This document shows, piece after piece, positions 1-9,802 of a stretch of DNA of 64,000 nucleotides (the stretch's first letter is position 1; each line of letters opens with the position of its first letter). The notes beneath the pieces are model-generated. The model had not been told where the DNA came from and ran no database searches. It saw only the letters and a list, made by a program, of their open reading frames with translations. Made by a program: the position numbers and the translations under genes. The DNA comes from Anatilimnocola aggregata (GTDB taxonomy: Bacteria > Planctomycetota > Planctomycetia > Pirellulales > Pirellulaceae), in the NCBI RefSeq assembly GCF_007747655.1, contig NZ_CP036274.1, positions 8,432,001 through 8,496,000 on the forward strand, in the 5' to 3' direction.

Positions 1-335
1 CGAAACAGAATCAACACGCCAATCAGCAGGCTAGTCATCACCAGCAGCGACATCGAGGTATAGAGCCCCGCGAGCGCCGACCGGAGCAGATACATCCGCT
101 GCGAAAGATAGTCGAGCTGCTCCAAAATGAAGTCGTGCTGGGCCTTTTCGGCCGGGGTTTCTTCCTGGCCCGTTAACTTGTCGAGCCGCTGGGCATCTTG
201 CAGCAGCCCGCGCGTCCGGTCGACCACTCGCCCCAGTCGATTGGAGGTCGACAGCACCACCGAACCGGCCGCTGCCATCAGCACCGCAGGACTGATCATC
301 GCAGCGAGGATTTCGATAGCGTTGATATTGGGCAA
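1..335 (-). CDS. DUF2721 family membrane protein (5' part only)
   Basis: The minus strand reads open from about 335 out of the left edge of the window. The translation has a hydrophobic first helix (ISPAVLMAAAGSVVL), then the NRLGRVVDRTR stretch typical of DUF2721, a charged region, and a second helix (YTSMSLLVMTSLLIGVLIL) cut by the window edge. DUF2721 proteins are small integral membrane proteins of unknown function. No ATG lies at the expected N-terminus: I chose a TTG at 335, giving a start MPNINAIEILAAM; the first in-frame ATG is at 299 and would begin right at the first helix. No clear ribosome binding site supports either. It is divergent from the DUF1501 gene at 454. The family call rests on the NRLGR motif and the helix pattern. 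Confidence 0.7.
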   Translation of the reverse strand, partial: MPNINAIEILAAMISPAVLMAAAGSVVLSTSNRLGRVVDRTRGLLQDAQRLDKLTGQEETPAEKAQHDFILEQLDYLSQRMYLLRSALAGLYTSMSLLVMTSLLIGVLILF

Positions 336-453
336 GGGGCACTTGGCGGCAAAAACGGGGGGCGAAATTCGCGAACAGATGTTATCATGAAGGCTGGCCG
401 CCTGATCGAAAAGGCGGCTTCGCCAGCCAACTACCTCGTCCAGGTTCTCTCCG

Positions 454-1767
454 ATGCCCGTAAATCTCAATCGTCGTCAAGCCTTGGCCGCTGGTGCCCT
501 CACCGCGGGCGCGTTGGCTGCTTCGTCGTTCGGTTCGTCACGACCGCTCTTTGCCAACGAAGGGGCCGCGATCAAGTTGCCCAAGGGCAAGGCCGAGCAT
601 TGCATCTTTCTGTGGCTTGGTGGCGGCGCGGGACAAATCGATACCTGGGATCCGAAAGCGCAGGGCGACCCCACGGCCAAGAAGGCCGGCAGCATGTACA
701 AGGCCATCGATACTGCTGTGGCCGGCACGCAGGTGTGCGAATTTCTGTCACGCTCTGCGACCGTGCTCGACCGGATGAACATCGTCCGTTCGGTGCATCA
801 CGAAGTGATCGACGAACATGCTGCCGCGACCAATCGCGTGCACACGGGCCGCCCAACCGCGGGGACGGTCGTCTATCCGTCGATTGGCTCCATCGTCGCG
901 CACGAGCGCGGTGCCGCTGGCGAAGGTGTGCCCGCGTATGTGCTGATCGGCTATCCGAACGTCACCCGCGGCCCAGGCTTCTTGGGAGCGAAGCACAGCT
1001 ATATCTATTTGACCGATACCAAGAGCGGACCCGTCGGCCTGTCTCGTCCGCCAGAGATTACTTCCGAGCGACAAGCCCGACGCGAGAAGCTGCTGGCCGA
1101 AGTTCGGCAGCATTACTCGGCGGCTAAGACCGACGAAACAATCAAAAACTACGATGCCACCATCGAGGAAATGCTCAAGCTGGCGGGACCGAATTTCGGC
1201 AAGGTGTTCGCACTGGAAAACGAGGCCGATACGCTGCGAAATCGCTACGGCGGCGAGTTCGGTCAACGCTGCTTGCTCGCGCGACGCCTCTGTCAGTCGG
1301 GCGTGCGGTTCGTCGAAGTTTCTCACAATCTCAACTTTCTCAACGGCACCGGGTGGGACGTTCATAACGACGGCATGCTCAAGCAGCATGACCTGATTAC
1401 CGAACTCGATCACGCCTTGGCGACTCTCGTCGAAGATCTCGAACAGCAGAAGATGCTCGACAAGACGCTGATCGTCGTAGCCACCGAATTTGGTCGTCCG
1501 GCCGGCTTCGATGGAGGCGGTGGTCGCGGCCATCACAGCAAGAGCTACAGCATGGTTCTCGCTGGCGGTGGTTTGAAAAACGGCCTCACCATCGGCAGCA
1601 CCGACGAACTGGCAATGAAGATTGTCGATCGTCCGGTTTCGATTCCCGATTTTCACGCGACGATCTGCTGGTCGCTGGGGATCGATCCGCACAAAGAACT
1701 CTATGCGGGCGACCGTCCCGTGCCTATCACCGATGGCGGCCATCCCATCGCGGAATTGTTTGCCTAG
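454..1767 (+). CDS. DUF1501 family exported protein
   Basis: 437 aa. The N-terminus has a twin-arginine type leader ([19 protein letters not shown]), so folded export is likely. The body begins with the DUF1501 signature [20 protein letters not shown], followed by [23 protein letters not shown] and, near the C-terminus, the [18 protein letters not shown] and [22 protein letters not shown] blocks. DUF1501 resembles the alkaline phosphatase/sulfatase superfamily and is greatly expanded in planctomycetes; its substrate is unknown. In this phylum it usually sits beside a DUF1549/DUF1553 protein; here it stands alone, convergent with the J-like gene whose stop is at 1785. The ATG at 454 is the natural start because the Tat motif follows it directly. 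It is one of three paralogues in this window, with those at 19510 and 61518. Confidence 0.9.
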   Translation: MPVNLNRRQALAAGALTAGALAASSFGSSRPLFANEGAAIKLPKGKAEHCIFLWLGGGAGQIDTWDPKAQGDPTAKKAGSMYKAIDTAVAGTQVCEFLSRSATVLDRMNIVRSVHHEVIDEHAAATNRVHTGRPTAGTVVYPSIGSIVAHERGAAGEGVPAYVLIGYPNVTRGPGFLGAKHSYIYLTDTKSGPVGLSRPPEITSERQARREKLLAEVRQHYSAAKTDETIKNYDATIEEMLKLAGPNFGKVFALENEADTLRNRYGGEFGQRCLLARRLCQSGVRFVEVSHNLNFLNGTGWDVHNDGMLKQHDLITELDHALATLVEDLEQQKMLDKTLIVVATEFGRPAGFDGGGGRGHHSKSYSMVLAGGGLKNGLTIGSTDELAMKIVDRPVSIPDFHATICWSLGIDPHKELYAGDRPVPITDGGHPIAELFA

Positions 1768-1784
1768 AGTCTGCTCAAGAGTCG

Positions 1785-4700
1785 CTATTTGCTCGCTTCT
1801 TCAGCGGGCACAGCTTCCGCGGCCGCAGGTGCCGGCTTGACGCTCTCTGGTTTCGGCTTGGGATTGTACTTCGCTTCAGGCCGGCGTTCGTGCGGCTCCA
1901 GCACGCTGGCGAAGGAGCCGGTGTAATTCGCGCCGGAACTACTTTGCCCCGCGAATTCGTTCCCCGTCTCGGCAATCACAATGCGATCGCGGTTAGCCGA
2001 TGTCGGGCGAACGATGTTCAGCAGCAAGGCATTGTTTTCAGTGGTCCACTTCGAGGGACCAACGACTTCGTTCAGTTGGCCGTTCGACCACAGGCGGAAA
2101 ACGCCATTTTCGGCAGCCGCAGCAGCCCGATCGCGCATGATGCGTTCGACCACATCGGGTGGCAAGTTCGGGGGCAGCGGACCCATCGGGCCGGCGAAGC
2201 CAGGACGGGGCAACTCGCGACTGATCAGCCGGGCAATCATCAGCGGGACGAGCGTTTTTTGCTTGAGGACCAGCACACTGTTCGCAGTATCTTGCTGCTC
2301 GTGGTTGACGTAATAGTCGATGGCCCGGTCGAACGATTGCTCGGCCTGCAAGCGCGCTCGATTGACTGCGGCAAGATAGTCAGCTGTGGCGGGACGCATG
2401 GGCAATGACCATGGAACCAGCCCTTCTTTTTCGAAGCGGGCGTTTTCCTCTTCCAAAACCGCGACCACGGCGAGCCGCTCTTCGGCTTTGCCGATTCGTT
2501 TGCGATTCGAAGACATGGCCGATTCAAACCGGTCGATCAACGTCTTGCGGGCCTTGGTGAGGGCATCGTTGTACAAATCGCAATTGCGCTTTAAGGCAAA
2601 CTGCTGCTGAGTGTCGAGTTCGACTTCGTCAATCGGCTTGGCCCAGCCTCCCTTGGCCACTTCGATGTACGTCACATAGGGGCTTTGCGAATACTCGACT
2701 CGATTGTCGTGCACGCGCAGACGGAAGCCCCCTGTTGTCCGCTCAAACTCCATAATGTCGCCACCCTGACTCAGCGGAGTCAGCGTGAAGTAGTCGCCGG
2801 TGGGTGCGAGTTCCTTCCACACTCCGTCTGCACTCAATTCGAAGAACCCACTCGCATGACGCCACAGGCGCTTGCCGGCCGGCGCAGTTGCAGTTGGTGG
2901 ATTGCTCGTTGGGGTTGTGACAAGCGGATTCGTGAGGCCAGTGCCTGGCGGTGTTGTGGACGGATTGCTCGGCGTGGGCATTGGATCGGTGGCAGAGGCC
3001 ATCACGTCGGGCGAGGAAGGAAACTGCACGACGAGCCTCGGTGTCAACGAGCGAGCCGACTTGGGTACGTCCCAATACCCCTCGTGATACGCGTACTGAT
3101 AGTCGGCGATGTTCGCCGGGTTGCGAATCGAGATCTGCAGCCACGACAGGGCGAGGCGCACGAGATTGCCCGATTCCACTGGCATTAGTTCAACGATGGT
3201 CGACGTACGCCGACGTTCGGTATAGGCCACTGTGCCGCGCATCGGATGGGTTTCGATCCACCGACCATCGGCCTGGCGCTCGAAACTGCCACCATTTCCG
3301 CGAAACAACTTACGCGGGTCCGACTCAAAACTGTTCGACCGCATCGAATCGTGCAGGCCAATCGAACGAAACAGTTCGTCCTGCGCCCTGACCAGTTGCG
3401 CTTTGCGATCGTCACGATTGAATGTGCGCACGACTTCCAAGCCCAACCCCTCGACCAATTGGCAGGCGGGCAGTTGCTCGGCGTTGCCGCGCTGATAACT
3501 GAACTGCAACACTCGGCAGACAGCTGCCAGGTAGCAGAGCCGGTCATGTGCTTCGGGAACGTCCTGCATTTCGGCTGCCAGCAGGCAAACCGTCTCCAGG
3601 TAATCGTTCAGCGTGGTGACGAACAGTTCGGGACCACCGGGGCCGATGCTGGCTCGCGACGGAATGCCCATGCTGCACAGCAACTTGCCAGAAAGAGTTT
3701 GATGAACTCCCTTGGCAAAGTACGTACGGTCGATCGGCTCCAGCTGGCTGGCGAGCATTTCGCGCCGAAACTTCGCCAGTTGAGAGTCTTCGCTGGGAAT
3801 GGCACCCGCTGGACTCGCTCCGGCGCGAACCTGTCGCAGTGCCACTTCCAGGTCGCGGGCCTGCTGGCGATGGACATCGCGGAGCATCACTTTTTGCAAA
3901 TGCTGGGCGATATCGGCGGCATAGCCCAGCCCTTCGCGCATGGCTGCTGAGGCGACCTGCTTCGTGGTATTGTCGGGCAGGGGCGGCGCAGGTGGCACGA
4001 AAGGTGAGGACGCCGTGGCTTGCACCGTAGCCACCAGGGGAGCGCCAGTTGCAGACGCAGCAGTCGTTGATTCCGACGGGGTTATGGTGTCAGTCGTTGC
4101 CGGCGCGGTAGTCGAGGGAACACTCGGGTCGACTGCCGCTGGAGTGGTTTCGGTACCGGCGGTATCGGTGCCAGTGATCTTAGCGGGTGTTGTCGCGGAA
4201 GTGGTGGACGAAGTGACTGCGGATGTGCCGCTATCCGTTGCGTTGGTCGTGCTCTTCACCACCTTGGTGGTTGGTCGCACTTTGGTGGTTTGCACAACTT
4301 CTACTGGTGGCGATTGGCCAATCAGGCCGTAGATCAGGTCCATTCGGCCGATCATGGCCAGGCCAGCGAGAGCGATGCCGATACCCGCTGCTCCGCCGAC
4401 TACGACTTTCACCATCTCAACAACGACGTTTCGCTCTTTCGCCCGCCCGCGGCCGCTGGAGTGCGACGAACCGGTCAGCACGGGAGTGGGATTCGTCGGC
4501 TCTGCGGGAGCCACTGGCGCGGAGACTGGCACCGGACGCAGCGGCTGCGGAGCCATTTGCTGCGGAGCCAGCTGCTGCATTGGTTGCGGCTGTTGATAGC
4601 CGTGCGAATAACCGGGCTGTTGCTGGTATTGAGGCTGCTGTTGTGGATGCAACTGTTGCGGATGTGGTTGTGAATAAGCACCGGGCTGCGAATAGCCGGG

Positions 4701-5201
4701 CTGCGGAGGTGGACCCTGCTGGTAGCCCGGGTTTTGGTAGTGCTGATTCTGATAAAGCGCTGGCTGCTGATATTGGGGCTGCTGGTACTGCGGCTGTTGA
4801 GCCTGTTGATAGCCGGGCGCAGGTGCCGGCGCCAGGGGAGCCGCTTGTGGCAGCGGTTTGGCAATCGGCTGGCGGGCAGCTTGCAGTTTGGCGCGCAGTT
4901 GATCGTCGTACTTCGCCTTGCCAGGCGGATCGAGCAAGCAACCTGCCGCAGCGGCCACTTGTTGCAACAACTGTTGCGAGAGCGCGACGTGCTTGCCGGT
5001 TTGCTTGGTCTTCAAATAACCAATTTGTCGATCCGCACCCTCTTGAATCACCTGCAAATCGGATTCAAACAGGCTGATCCCCAGCAGACGATAGTGGTTA
5101 GGGGGTTGTTCCGCCTTGGGAATGCTCAGCCAGACCCGGTAAGGATCAAACACCTCTTTTTCAGAGGTGCTGTTGTCGGCAGGGTTTCCAGCAGAACTCA
5201 C
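1785..5201 (-). CDS. DnaJ-like N-terminal domain protein, membrane anchored, Gln/Pro-rich
   Basis: 1138 aa. Residues 17-105 form the planctomycete J-like module (DPYRVWLSIPKAEQPPNHYRLLG, shortened here, then TGKHVALSQQLLQQVAAAAGCLLD and KYDDQLRAKL). It lacks the HPD tripeptide of true J-domains, so Hsp70 stimulation is doubtful. Residues 110-245 are extremely rich in Gln, Pro and Tyr. A single transmembrane helix lies at about 265-285, followed by a Thr/Ala linker to about 400 and a globular C-terminal part with repeated short beta-rich modules (GGSFERQADGRWIE, SGFFELSADGVWKE, NGVFRLWSNGQLNE). Topology is probably cytoplasmic N-terminus with an exposed C-terminus (inference). The neighbouring gene at 7504 is a shorter paralogue reading in the same direction, 206 bp upstream. 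No enzymatic function can be assigned. Confidence 0.88.
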   Translation of the reverse strand: MSSAGNPADNSTSEKEVFDPYRVWLSIPKAEQPPNHYRLLGISLFESDLQVIQEGADRQIGYLKTKQTGKHVALSQQLLQQVAAAAGCLLDPPGKAKYDDQLRAKLQAARQPIAKPLPQAAPLAPAPAPGYQQAQQPQYQQPQYQQPALYQNQHYQNPGYQQGPPPQPGYSQPGAYSQPHPQQLHPQQQPQYQQQPGYSHGYQQPQPMQQLAPQQMAPQPLRPVPVSAPVAPAEPTNPTPVLTGSSHSSGRGRAKERNVVVEMVKVVVGGAAGIGIALAGLAMIGRMDLIYGLIGQSPPVEVVQTTKVRPTTKVVKSTTNATDSGTSAVTSSTTSATTPAKITGTDTAGTETTPAAVDPSVPSTTAPATTDTITPSESTTAASATGAPLVATVQATASSPFVPPAPPLPDNTTKQVASAAMREGLGYAADIAQHLQKVMLRDVHRQQARDLEVALRQVRAGASPAGAIPSEDSQLAKFRREMLASQLEPIDRTYFAKGVHQTLSGKLLCSMGIPSRASIGPGGPELFVTTLNDYLETVCLLAAEMQDVPEAHDRLCYLAAVCRVLQFSYQRGNAEQLPACQLVEGLGLEVVRTFNRDDRKAQLVRAQDELFRSIGLHDSMRSNSFESDPRKLFRGNGGSFERQADGRWIETHPMRGTVAYTERRRTSTIVELMPVESGNLVRLALSWLQISIRNPANIADYQYAYHEGYWDVPKSARSLTPRLVVQFPSSPDVMASATDPMPTPSNPSTTPPGTGLTNPLVTTPTSNPPTATAPAGKRLWRHASGFFELSADGVWKELAPTGDYFTLTPLSQGGDIMEFERTTGGFRLRVHDNRVEYSQSPYVTYIEVAKGGWAKPIDEVELDTQQQFALKRNCDLYNDALTKARKTLIDRFESAMSSNRKRIGKAEERLAVVAVLEEENARFEKEGLVPWSLPMRPATADYLAAVNRARLQAEQSFDRAIDYYVNHEQQDTANSVLVLKQKTLVPLMIARLISRELPRPGFAGPMGPLPPNLPPDVVERIMRDRAAAAAENGVFRLWSNGQLNEVVGPSKWTTENNALLLNIVRPTSANRDRIVIAETGNEFAGQSSSGANYTGSFASVLEPHERRPEAKYNPKPKPESVKPAPAAAEAVPAEEASK

Positions 5202-5407
5202 AACGTCATTCCTAGGCGATCAGGCGGGACCAACGGGAGCAGGTACCCTCTAAATATAGTTCACACAAACACTTAGCGCTGAATTGCCCGCCATTTTGTC
5301 AACTGCGCAGGGACTAGCGCTCGGCCCTAAATCCCTTACTTTAGAACCCTTAAGACACCGAAAGGTTCCCTCGGGTACGAAGTTTTCTTTTCTCCTTGAT
5401 TGGCTGA

Positions 5408-7504
5408 CTAGCGACCGGAGCTCGGCGGTGCCCAGCGGGCTGTCCCGTCGCGACTCGAAAACGCAGAAGCAGCTCCCGGGGGACTGCGTTCTACAGTCTC
5501 AAATCGTTGCAGCCACAATCTTGTGCGAGTGTCGGCATTTTCCTGGAGCAGATCGATGTAGGCACCTTTGCGCAAGATTTCGTGATGCGTCACCACCCCT
5601 TGGGGATTTCTCTCGAGCCAGGTGCCGTCCGCCTGTTTTTCGAACAAGCGGGAAGTTGACCGGCTGAGCATCGTGACCTGTTGCCGGCGGTCTAAACTGA
5701 CCTGGGGTGAATCGGAAGAGAAGCAGCCGATGGCTTCGTAGATCTGGTCGTTTTTTTTCAGCAATTCGTGATAGATCTCGGTGCTCACAGCAGAGCTTCT
5801 TAGCATGTGGACCATTCTTCCCGCCGACTCGTCGGCGGCGGCTAACTGATTAATCCGTTGCTGGCGATACTTCATCTCAATCAATCGCAGGTAAGCAGCA
5901 GCCAAATACAATTGATCGTGACCACGCGGATTCTCAATCTTTATCTTGCTCGCCGCGACGCAATAATCCTGCACCAATTGATCGAGGGCCGGTAGTGTCT
6001 GATCGCGTCCAGCGGAAGTGAATACGGCCAAATCGCTGGGATACATCATGCTCACAGCATTCGGGAAGAAGCCGTTATTCAGTGTGTTGATGATGTCTAC
6101 ATCAATGCCTGGGATATGGGCGGCATCGAAGTGGATCAGTTGCTTCTGCATATTTTCCATCAATTTGGACTCTTCGGCGGCGCTGGTGGGCCATTTGAAG
6201 CGCGGGTGTTGGCCAGCGAGTGCTGTGCGAAACTCGGCCGTGAGCTTGCCTGCAAACTGAATGGAACTAGGACTGGCGAACGTATCTCTCAAGAATTCAA
6301 CCAGGTTGACCGTATACTCCAGCGACTCTCTCTTGCGATCGAGGGAGGGCGCTTCCTTACCGAGAAAATTCGCAGGCAGCGGCGGCGGCAAGCGCACGCC
6401 CTCTGGCAGCGGCGTAACATCGGCCGGCGTAACATCGGCTGGTGAAACAGCCGGTTTCACTTCCGGTGTGATCGGCGGTGGAGTGGGCATCGGAACCGGA
6501 TTGGTTGCTACTTGCTCCGGCGGGGGCGTGGGGTTCGGCATGGGCGGCACTGGCAGGGCCGGCTTGATTTCGGGGGCGGGGGGAAGTGGGTCGAGCTTGG
6601 GCGGCACGACTGGCGGAGGAGTTGGTTTGGGGCTTTCCGTCTCGACCTTTGTTTCCGCGACGATTGGTTCCTTGGTCGCCGATGAACCGAGAAAACTGCG
6701 CGCTGTGATTAGCATTAATCCCAGCACGAGCACCAACCCGGCAACACCACCAACAATCAACATTGTTAGTTGCATTGGGTCACTGGGTAGCGATTTCAGC
6801 AGCTTGTTGAAATCGAAACCCGGTTTCGCCGCTGGCCGGGCCGCTGAATTAGTGGCTGTTCGCACCGGTTGAACCGGGGCCGTGCGAATCTGCAAAGGGG
6901 CTGGCTGAAAATTCGTTGGCTGCTGCGGCGTCTGATGCAACGGCCCGAACTGCGGCGTTGTTTGATGTGCTGGGGAGTGCAGCGGCTGGACCGGTGATTG
7001 CAGCGGAACCTGCTGGGGATAGGGCTGCCCACCGTAGGCCTGTGGATTGCCCTGCGGTTGCCCTGAGTAGTAGCCCGGCTGTTGACCGGGCTGGGGCTGG
7101 TACTGCTGCGGCACTGGCTGCGGTGGCTGAGCTGGCACATAGGGCCGCGCCTGAGGCAAACGTGGTTGGGCCGGCGGAGCCGGTTGCACGCTGGCTGCAG
7201 CCGCTTGGGGAGTCAGTTTGCCCCGGAGTTGATCGTCATACTTCGACTTCTGCTGACTGTTCAGCAAACAGCCAGCTGCGGTCGCGACCTCTTGCAGCAA
7301 CTTTTGCGAGAGCGCAACATGCTTGCCGGTCTGCTTCGTTTTGAGGTGCGAAACCTGCCGATCAGCCGCTTCCTGAATCACCTGCAGGTCGGTCTCGAAC
7401 ACTTCGAGCCCCAAAATGCGGTAATGATTGGGCGGCTGCTGCGCTTTGGGAATACCCAACCAAACTCGGTAGGGATCAAACTCGGCTTCGATCGGCTCGC
7501 TCAC
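5408..7504 (-). CDS. DnaJ-like N-terminal domain protein, shorter paralogue
   Basis: 698 aa. Residues 9-97 repeat the J-like module of the downstream gene almost residue for residue (DPYRVWLGIPKAQQPPNHYR, TGKHVALSQKLLQEVATAAG, KYDDQLRGKL), again without HPD. A Pro/Gln-rich segment (100-210), one transmembrane helix at about 245-267, a Pro/Val linker (280-375) and a globular domain follow. The C-terminus stops soon after the first ADGTWLERNP module, so it lacks the second and third modules of the 1138-aa paralogue; its last 25 residues look unrelated. The pair most likely arose by tandem duplication with later divergence. The gene is divergent from the O-methyltransferase at 7672, so its promoter lies in 7505-7671. 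Confidence 0.87.
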   Translation of the reverse strand: MSEPIEAEFDPYRVWLGIPKAQQPPNHYRILGLEVFETDLQVIQEAADRQVSHLKTKQTGKHVALSQKLLQEVATAAGCLLNSQQKSKYDDQLRGKLTPQAAAASVQPAPPAQPRLPQARPYVPAQPPQPVPQQYQPQPGQQPGYYSGQPQGNPQAYGGQPYPQQVPLQSPVQPLHSPAHQTTPQFGPLHQTPQQPTNFQPAPLQIRTAPVQPVRTATNSAARPAAKPGFDFNKLLKSLPSDPMQLTMLIVGGVAGLVLVLGLMLITARSFLGSSATKEPIVAETKVETESPKPTPPPVVPPKLDPLPPAPEIKPALPVPPMPNPTPPPEQVATNPVPMPTPPPITPEVKPAVSPADVTPADVTPLPEGVRLPPPLPANFLGKEAPSLDRKRESLEYTVNLVEFLRDTFASPSSIQFAGKLTAEFRTALAGQHPRFKWPTSAAEESKLMENMQKQLIHFDAAHIPGIDVDIINTLNNGFFPNAVSMMYPSDLAVFTSAGRDQTLPALDQLVQDYCVAASKIKIENPRGHDQLYLAAAYLRLIEMKYRQQRINQLAAADESAGRMVHMLRSSAVSTEIYHELLKKNDQIYEAIGCFSSDSPQVSLDRRQQVTMLSRSTSRLFEKQADGTWLERNPQGVVTHHEILRKGAYIDLLQENADTRTRLWLQRFETVERSPPGAASAFSSRDGTARWAPPSSGR

Positions 7505-7671
7505 AAAACACGCCTCAATATCATCGCAGGTAAACTCACTGGTTTAGTTTCCTGCCCCCAAGGCATAGCAGGGGTCGCTCCAAGGGCTGGGAACTCCAGC
7601 TTATTGCATTGAACCGCATTTTCCAAGCGATTCAGCACCGCACAAAAATTTCTAAAAAATCCTTATCGCCA

Positions 7672-8730
7672 ATGTTTACTACAGCTAGCGAACTCCGCCC
7701 ACCAAATCTCGATCCCACTCCCTTGTTTGAGCTGTTTCGCGGCTCTTACGCCACCGAACTCCTCACGGCAGCCGTCGCCCATTTTCAACTTTTCGAATTG
7801 CTAGGCAACGCGAGCCTGACGGCATCCGCCTTGCAACAGCGATTGCAACTCGAGCGGCGGCCGTTCCTGGTCCTCACCACTGCCTTGCGAGCGATGCAGT
7901 TATTAGAGGTGAACGAAGGGCAATATCAATTGACGCAGCTCGCCCGCGAGCACTTGCTGCGCGGTGGGGCGCATTACGTGGGGGACTACATTGGGCTGGC
8001 GGCGGCAAGTCCCGGAGTAAACGAAATGGTCGCGCGGCTGCGCACCAATCGCCCAGCGAATGCAGCTGCCGATGACGGCGGCGCTGCGTTCATTTATCGC
8101 GAGGGACTGGAATCGGCGATGGAGCGTGAAGCTTCCGCCCGCCATCTCACGCTGGCGCTCGCCGGCCGCGCTCACAATGTCGCCCCCCACCTGGCCCGTG
8201 TGTTGGACCTGTCGAAAGCGCGGTGCGTGCTTGATGTGGGTGGCGGCACTGGCCTTTATAGCATTGCTCTCTTACAGCAAAATCCGCACTTGCAAGCCAT
8301 CGTCTTCGACCGGCCTGAAGTGCTGAAGATCGCAGCCGAATTCGCTACCCAATATGGCGTCATCGATCGACTCACTTGCACGCCCGGCGATATGTTCGCC
8401 GACGAACTTCCTGCCAGTGCCGATGTGATTCTCCTCTCCAACATTCTGCACGATTGGGACGAACCGCAATGTGCTCAACTCGTCGAGCGCTGCGCGAGTG
8501 TACTGCCTGCCGGTGGCCAACTGCTGATTCACGATGTCTTTTTGAACGATGATCTGGCCGGGCCGCTCCCCATCGCCCTTTATTCGGCTGCGCTGTTCAC
8601 ACTGACCGAAGGGCGAGCCTATAGTGCTGACGAATATTGTCAGTGGCTCAAAGCAGCTGGTCTCCACCCTGCAGCCGTGCAGCACACCCTCATTCACTGT
8701 GGTGTCATCGTCGGGTCGAAACTGGCCTGA
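7672..8730 (+). CDS. SAM-dependent O-methyltransferase (Methyltransf_2 type)
   Basis: 352 aa from the ATG at 7672; an upstream in-frame TTG at 7609 would add 21 residues with no conserved content. The N-terminal part (LFRGSYATELLTAAVAHFQLF) is the winged-helix dimerisation domain. DVGGGTGLYSIALL is the SAM-binding glycine loop, and LSNILHDWDEPQC carries the His that acts as general base in plant-type and antibiotic O-methyltransferases. It probably methylates a hydroxyl on an aromatic or polyketide-like substrate, but no biosynthetic genes lie beside it, so the substrate is unknown. It stands alone between the J-like pair and a small membrane protein. Family assignment is firm, product-level function is not. 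Confidence 0.88.
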   Translation: MFTTASELRPPNLDPTPLFELFRGSYATELLTAAVAHFQLFELLGNASLTASALQQRLQLERRPFLVLTTALRAMQLLEVNEGQYQLTQLAREHLLRGGAHYVGDYIGLAAASPGVNEMVARLRTNRPANAAADDGGAAFIYREGLESAMEREASARHLTLALAGRAHNVAPHLARVLDLSKARCVLDVGGGTGLYSIALLQQNPHLQAIVFDRPEVLKIAAEFATQYGVIDRLTCTPGDMFADELPASADVILLSNILHDWDEPQCAQLVERCASVLPAGGQLLIHDVFLNDDLAGPLPIALYSAALFTLTEGRAYSADEYCQWLKAAGLHPAAVQHTLIHCGVIVGSKLA

Positions 8731-8866
8731 TTCGAGAATTTTGCCTTTACAAGTAATTCAAACTCGATCGACCCTTCAATAGCAGCTACTCTCCTGCTTT
8801 TCTCGAAGACGATCATTTGTTGCTGCGCACGCAGAACTCGCGGAATTGTATTGATGGTCGCAACTC

Positions 8867-8906
8867 GTGCTGGTAACTTTGCCAGCACACTTCTAATTTA
8901 CTTTTT
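8867..8906 (+). terminator. Possible rho-independent terminator after the O-methyltransferase
   Basis: A 7-bp stem GTGCTGG/CCAGCAC (8867-8873 and 8882-8888) with an 8-base loop is followed by an A/T-rich tail ending in TTTTT. It lies 137 bases after the methyltransferase stop. The tail is not a clean run of T, so the call is tentative. Confidence 0.3.
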
Positions 8907-9092
8907 GGTCACGGTATCTAAAGGTGCCAGGCAGAGATCGATTGACCCCCTGGAGAGCGCAGTCGGCTTTATGGCTTGCGCACAGCGTGCCGCCTCTACC
9001 GCTTTCAGAATCGTCGTGATGCTGATTGTGGTTACCGTCATTTCTTTCATTACTAACTTCCCTCTGCGAAAGATTCAGGCCTCAACCAGAAC

Positions 9093-9098
9093 GGAGAG
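9093..9098 (+). promoter_or_regulatory. Ribosome binding site deciding the start at 9103
   Basis: GGAGAG followed by TTTT and ATG. It supports the short 140-aa form over the longer open frame from 8851. Confidence 0.6.
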
Positions 9099-9102
9099 TT
9101 TT

Positions 9103-9525
9103 ATGTCCGCTCCCTTTCGAGTGAACAACCCTGGCGCTCAATTGGCCGCGCTTGCGGAGCCCAATCCCGACGAACAGTTTCGCTTGTACTTGGAGCGACT
9201 GATGAAAATGATGCCCGGCGATGCCGTGGGCATGTACCTGGTGGGGAGTGGCTTTATTCCCACCGACGAAAAAGTTTGGATTGTTATATGGGCGATCATT
9301 GGGCTGATTGCCGTGATCGTGCTCCGGATTTACGGGACGCGCAATCCAGCTGAAGGCCAGGGAGTTCAGTGGGCGACCGTCGTGATTAGTAGCATCGCCT
9401 TCGTCATTTGGGTTTACACACTCGGCGGCCCCTTCGTCGTCTTCGGTATCCATAAGCCGTTCATCGGGTCGCTCATGGTGCTCGCCTGGACGTTCTTCGT
9501 GCCAATTTTTTACAAAGGGGATTAG
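9103..9525 (+). CDS. Small membrane protein, unknown function
   Basis: 140 aa. After a hydrophilic N-terminus of about 60 residues (MSAPFRVNNPGAQ, then FRLYLERLMKMMPGDAVGMY) there are three predicted transmembrane segments: WIVIWAIIGLIAVIVLRIYG, WATVVISSIAFVIWVYTLGG and FIGSLMVLAWTFFVPIFY. No known motif was recognised. The start is set by GGAGAG just upstream. It ends one base from the stop of the convergent 91-aa gene. Confidence 0.75.
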   Translation: MSAPFRVNNPGAQLAALAEPNPDEQFRLYLERLMKMMPGDAVGMYLVGSGFIPTDEKVWIVIWAIIGLIAVIVLRIYGTRNPAEGQGVQWATVVISSIAFVIWVYTLGGPFVVFGIHKPFIGSLMVLAWTFFVPIFYKGD

Positions 9526-9526
9526 C

Positions 9527-9802
9527 CTAATCTTGGCGTGACTGTTGGCTTGACAACTGCTTCAAGGCCTGCTCGACATCCGCTCCTGATGGCTTGTTGC
9601 CGAGCAGTCGCTCCTGGTTGACCCCACTCCCCAACAGCAGTTTGCACATCACCAGTTGCACCGCTTCGACCTCGGCGATGGTCCAAGTGCGATCATGGAA
9701 CAGCTTTTCCATGAATTGAGACCAACCGCGATACCAATTCTGCGACGCATAGCAGTGATCTAAGCACTGCAACACCGCCGACTTAATTCGCTCGACAGAC
9801 AT
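9527..9802 (-). CDS. Small hypothetical protein
   Basis: 91 aa (MSVERIKSAVLQCLDHC...), probably soluble and helical; it has no signal peptide or membrane segment. A purine-rich GGGTGA lies about 5 bases before the ATG. It is tail to tail with the 9103 gene. Its 5' flank carries copy A of the dispersed structured element (9917-10063), oriented with this gene, so the element could lie in its leader (inference). No family was recognised. Confidence 0.55.
   Translation of the reverse strand: MSVERIKSAVLQCLDHCYASQNWYRGWSQFMEKLFHDRTWTIAEVEAVQLVMCKLLLGSGVNQERLLGNKPSGADVEQALKQLSSQQSRQD

Larger units (their letters stand above)
8731..9102. other. Intergenic region of 372 bp
   Basis: No convincing gene. 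The frame of the next gene stays open back to a TTG at 8851, but the extra 84 codons have no start signal, whereas 9103 has one. The stretch contains a possible terminator hairpin (8867-8888). Confidence 0.5.

Noticed and set aside
748-1743. 331-aa minus-strand frame opposite the first DUF1501 gene
   Set aside because: Shadow frame in GC-rich DNA without family motifs.
8851-9102. 84-codon N-terminal extension of the small membrane protein
   Set aside because: It begins at a TTG with no ribosome binding site, whereas GGAGAG precedes the ATG at 9103.
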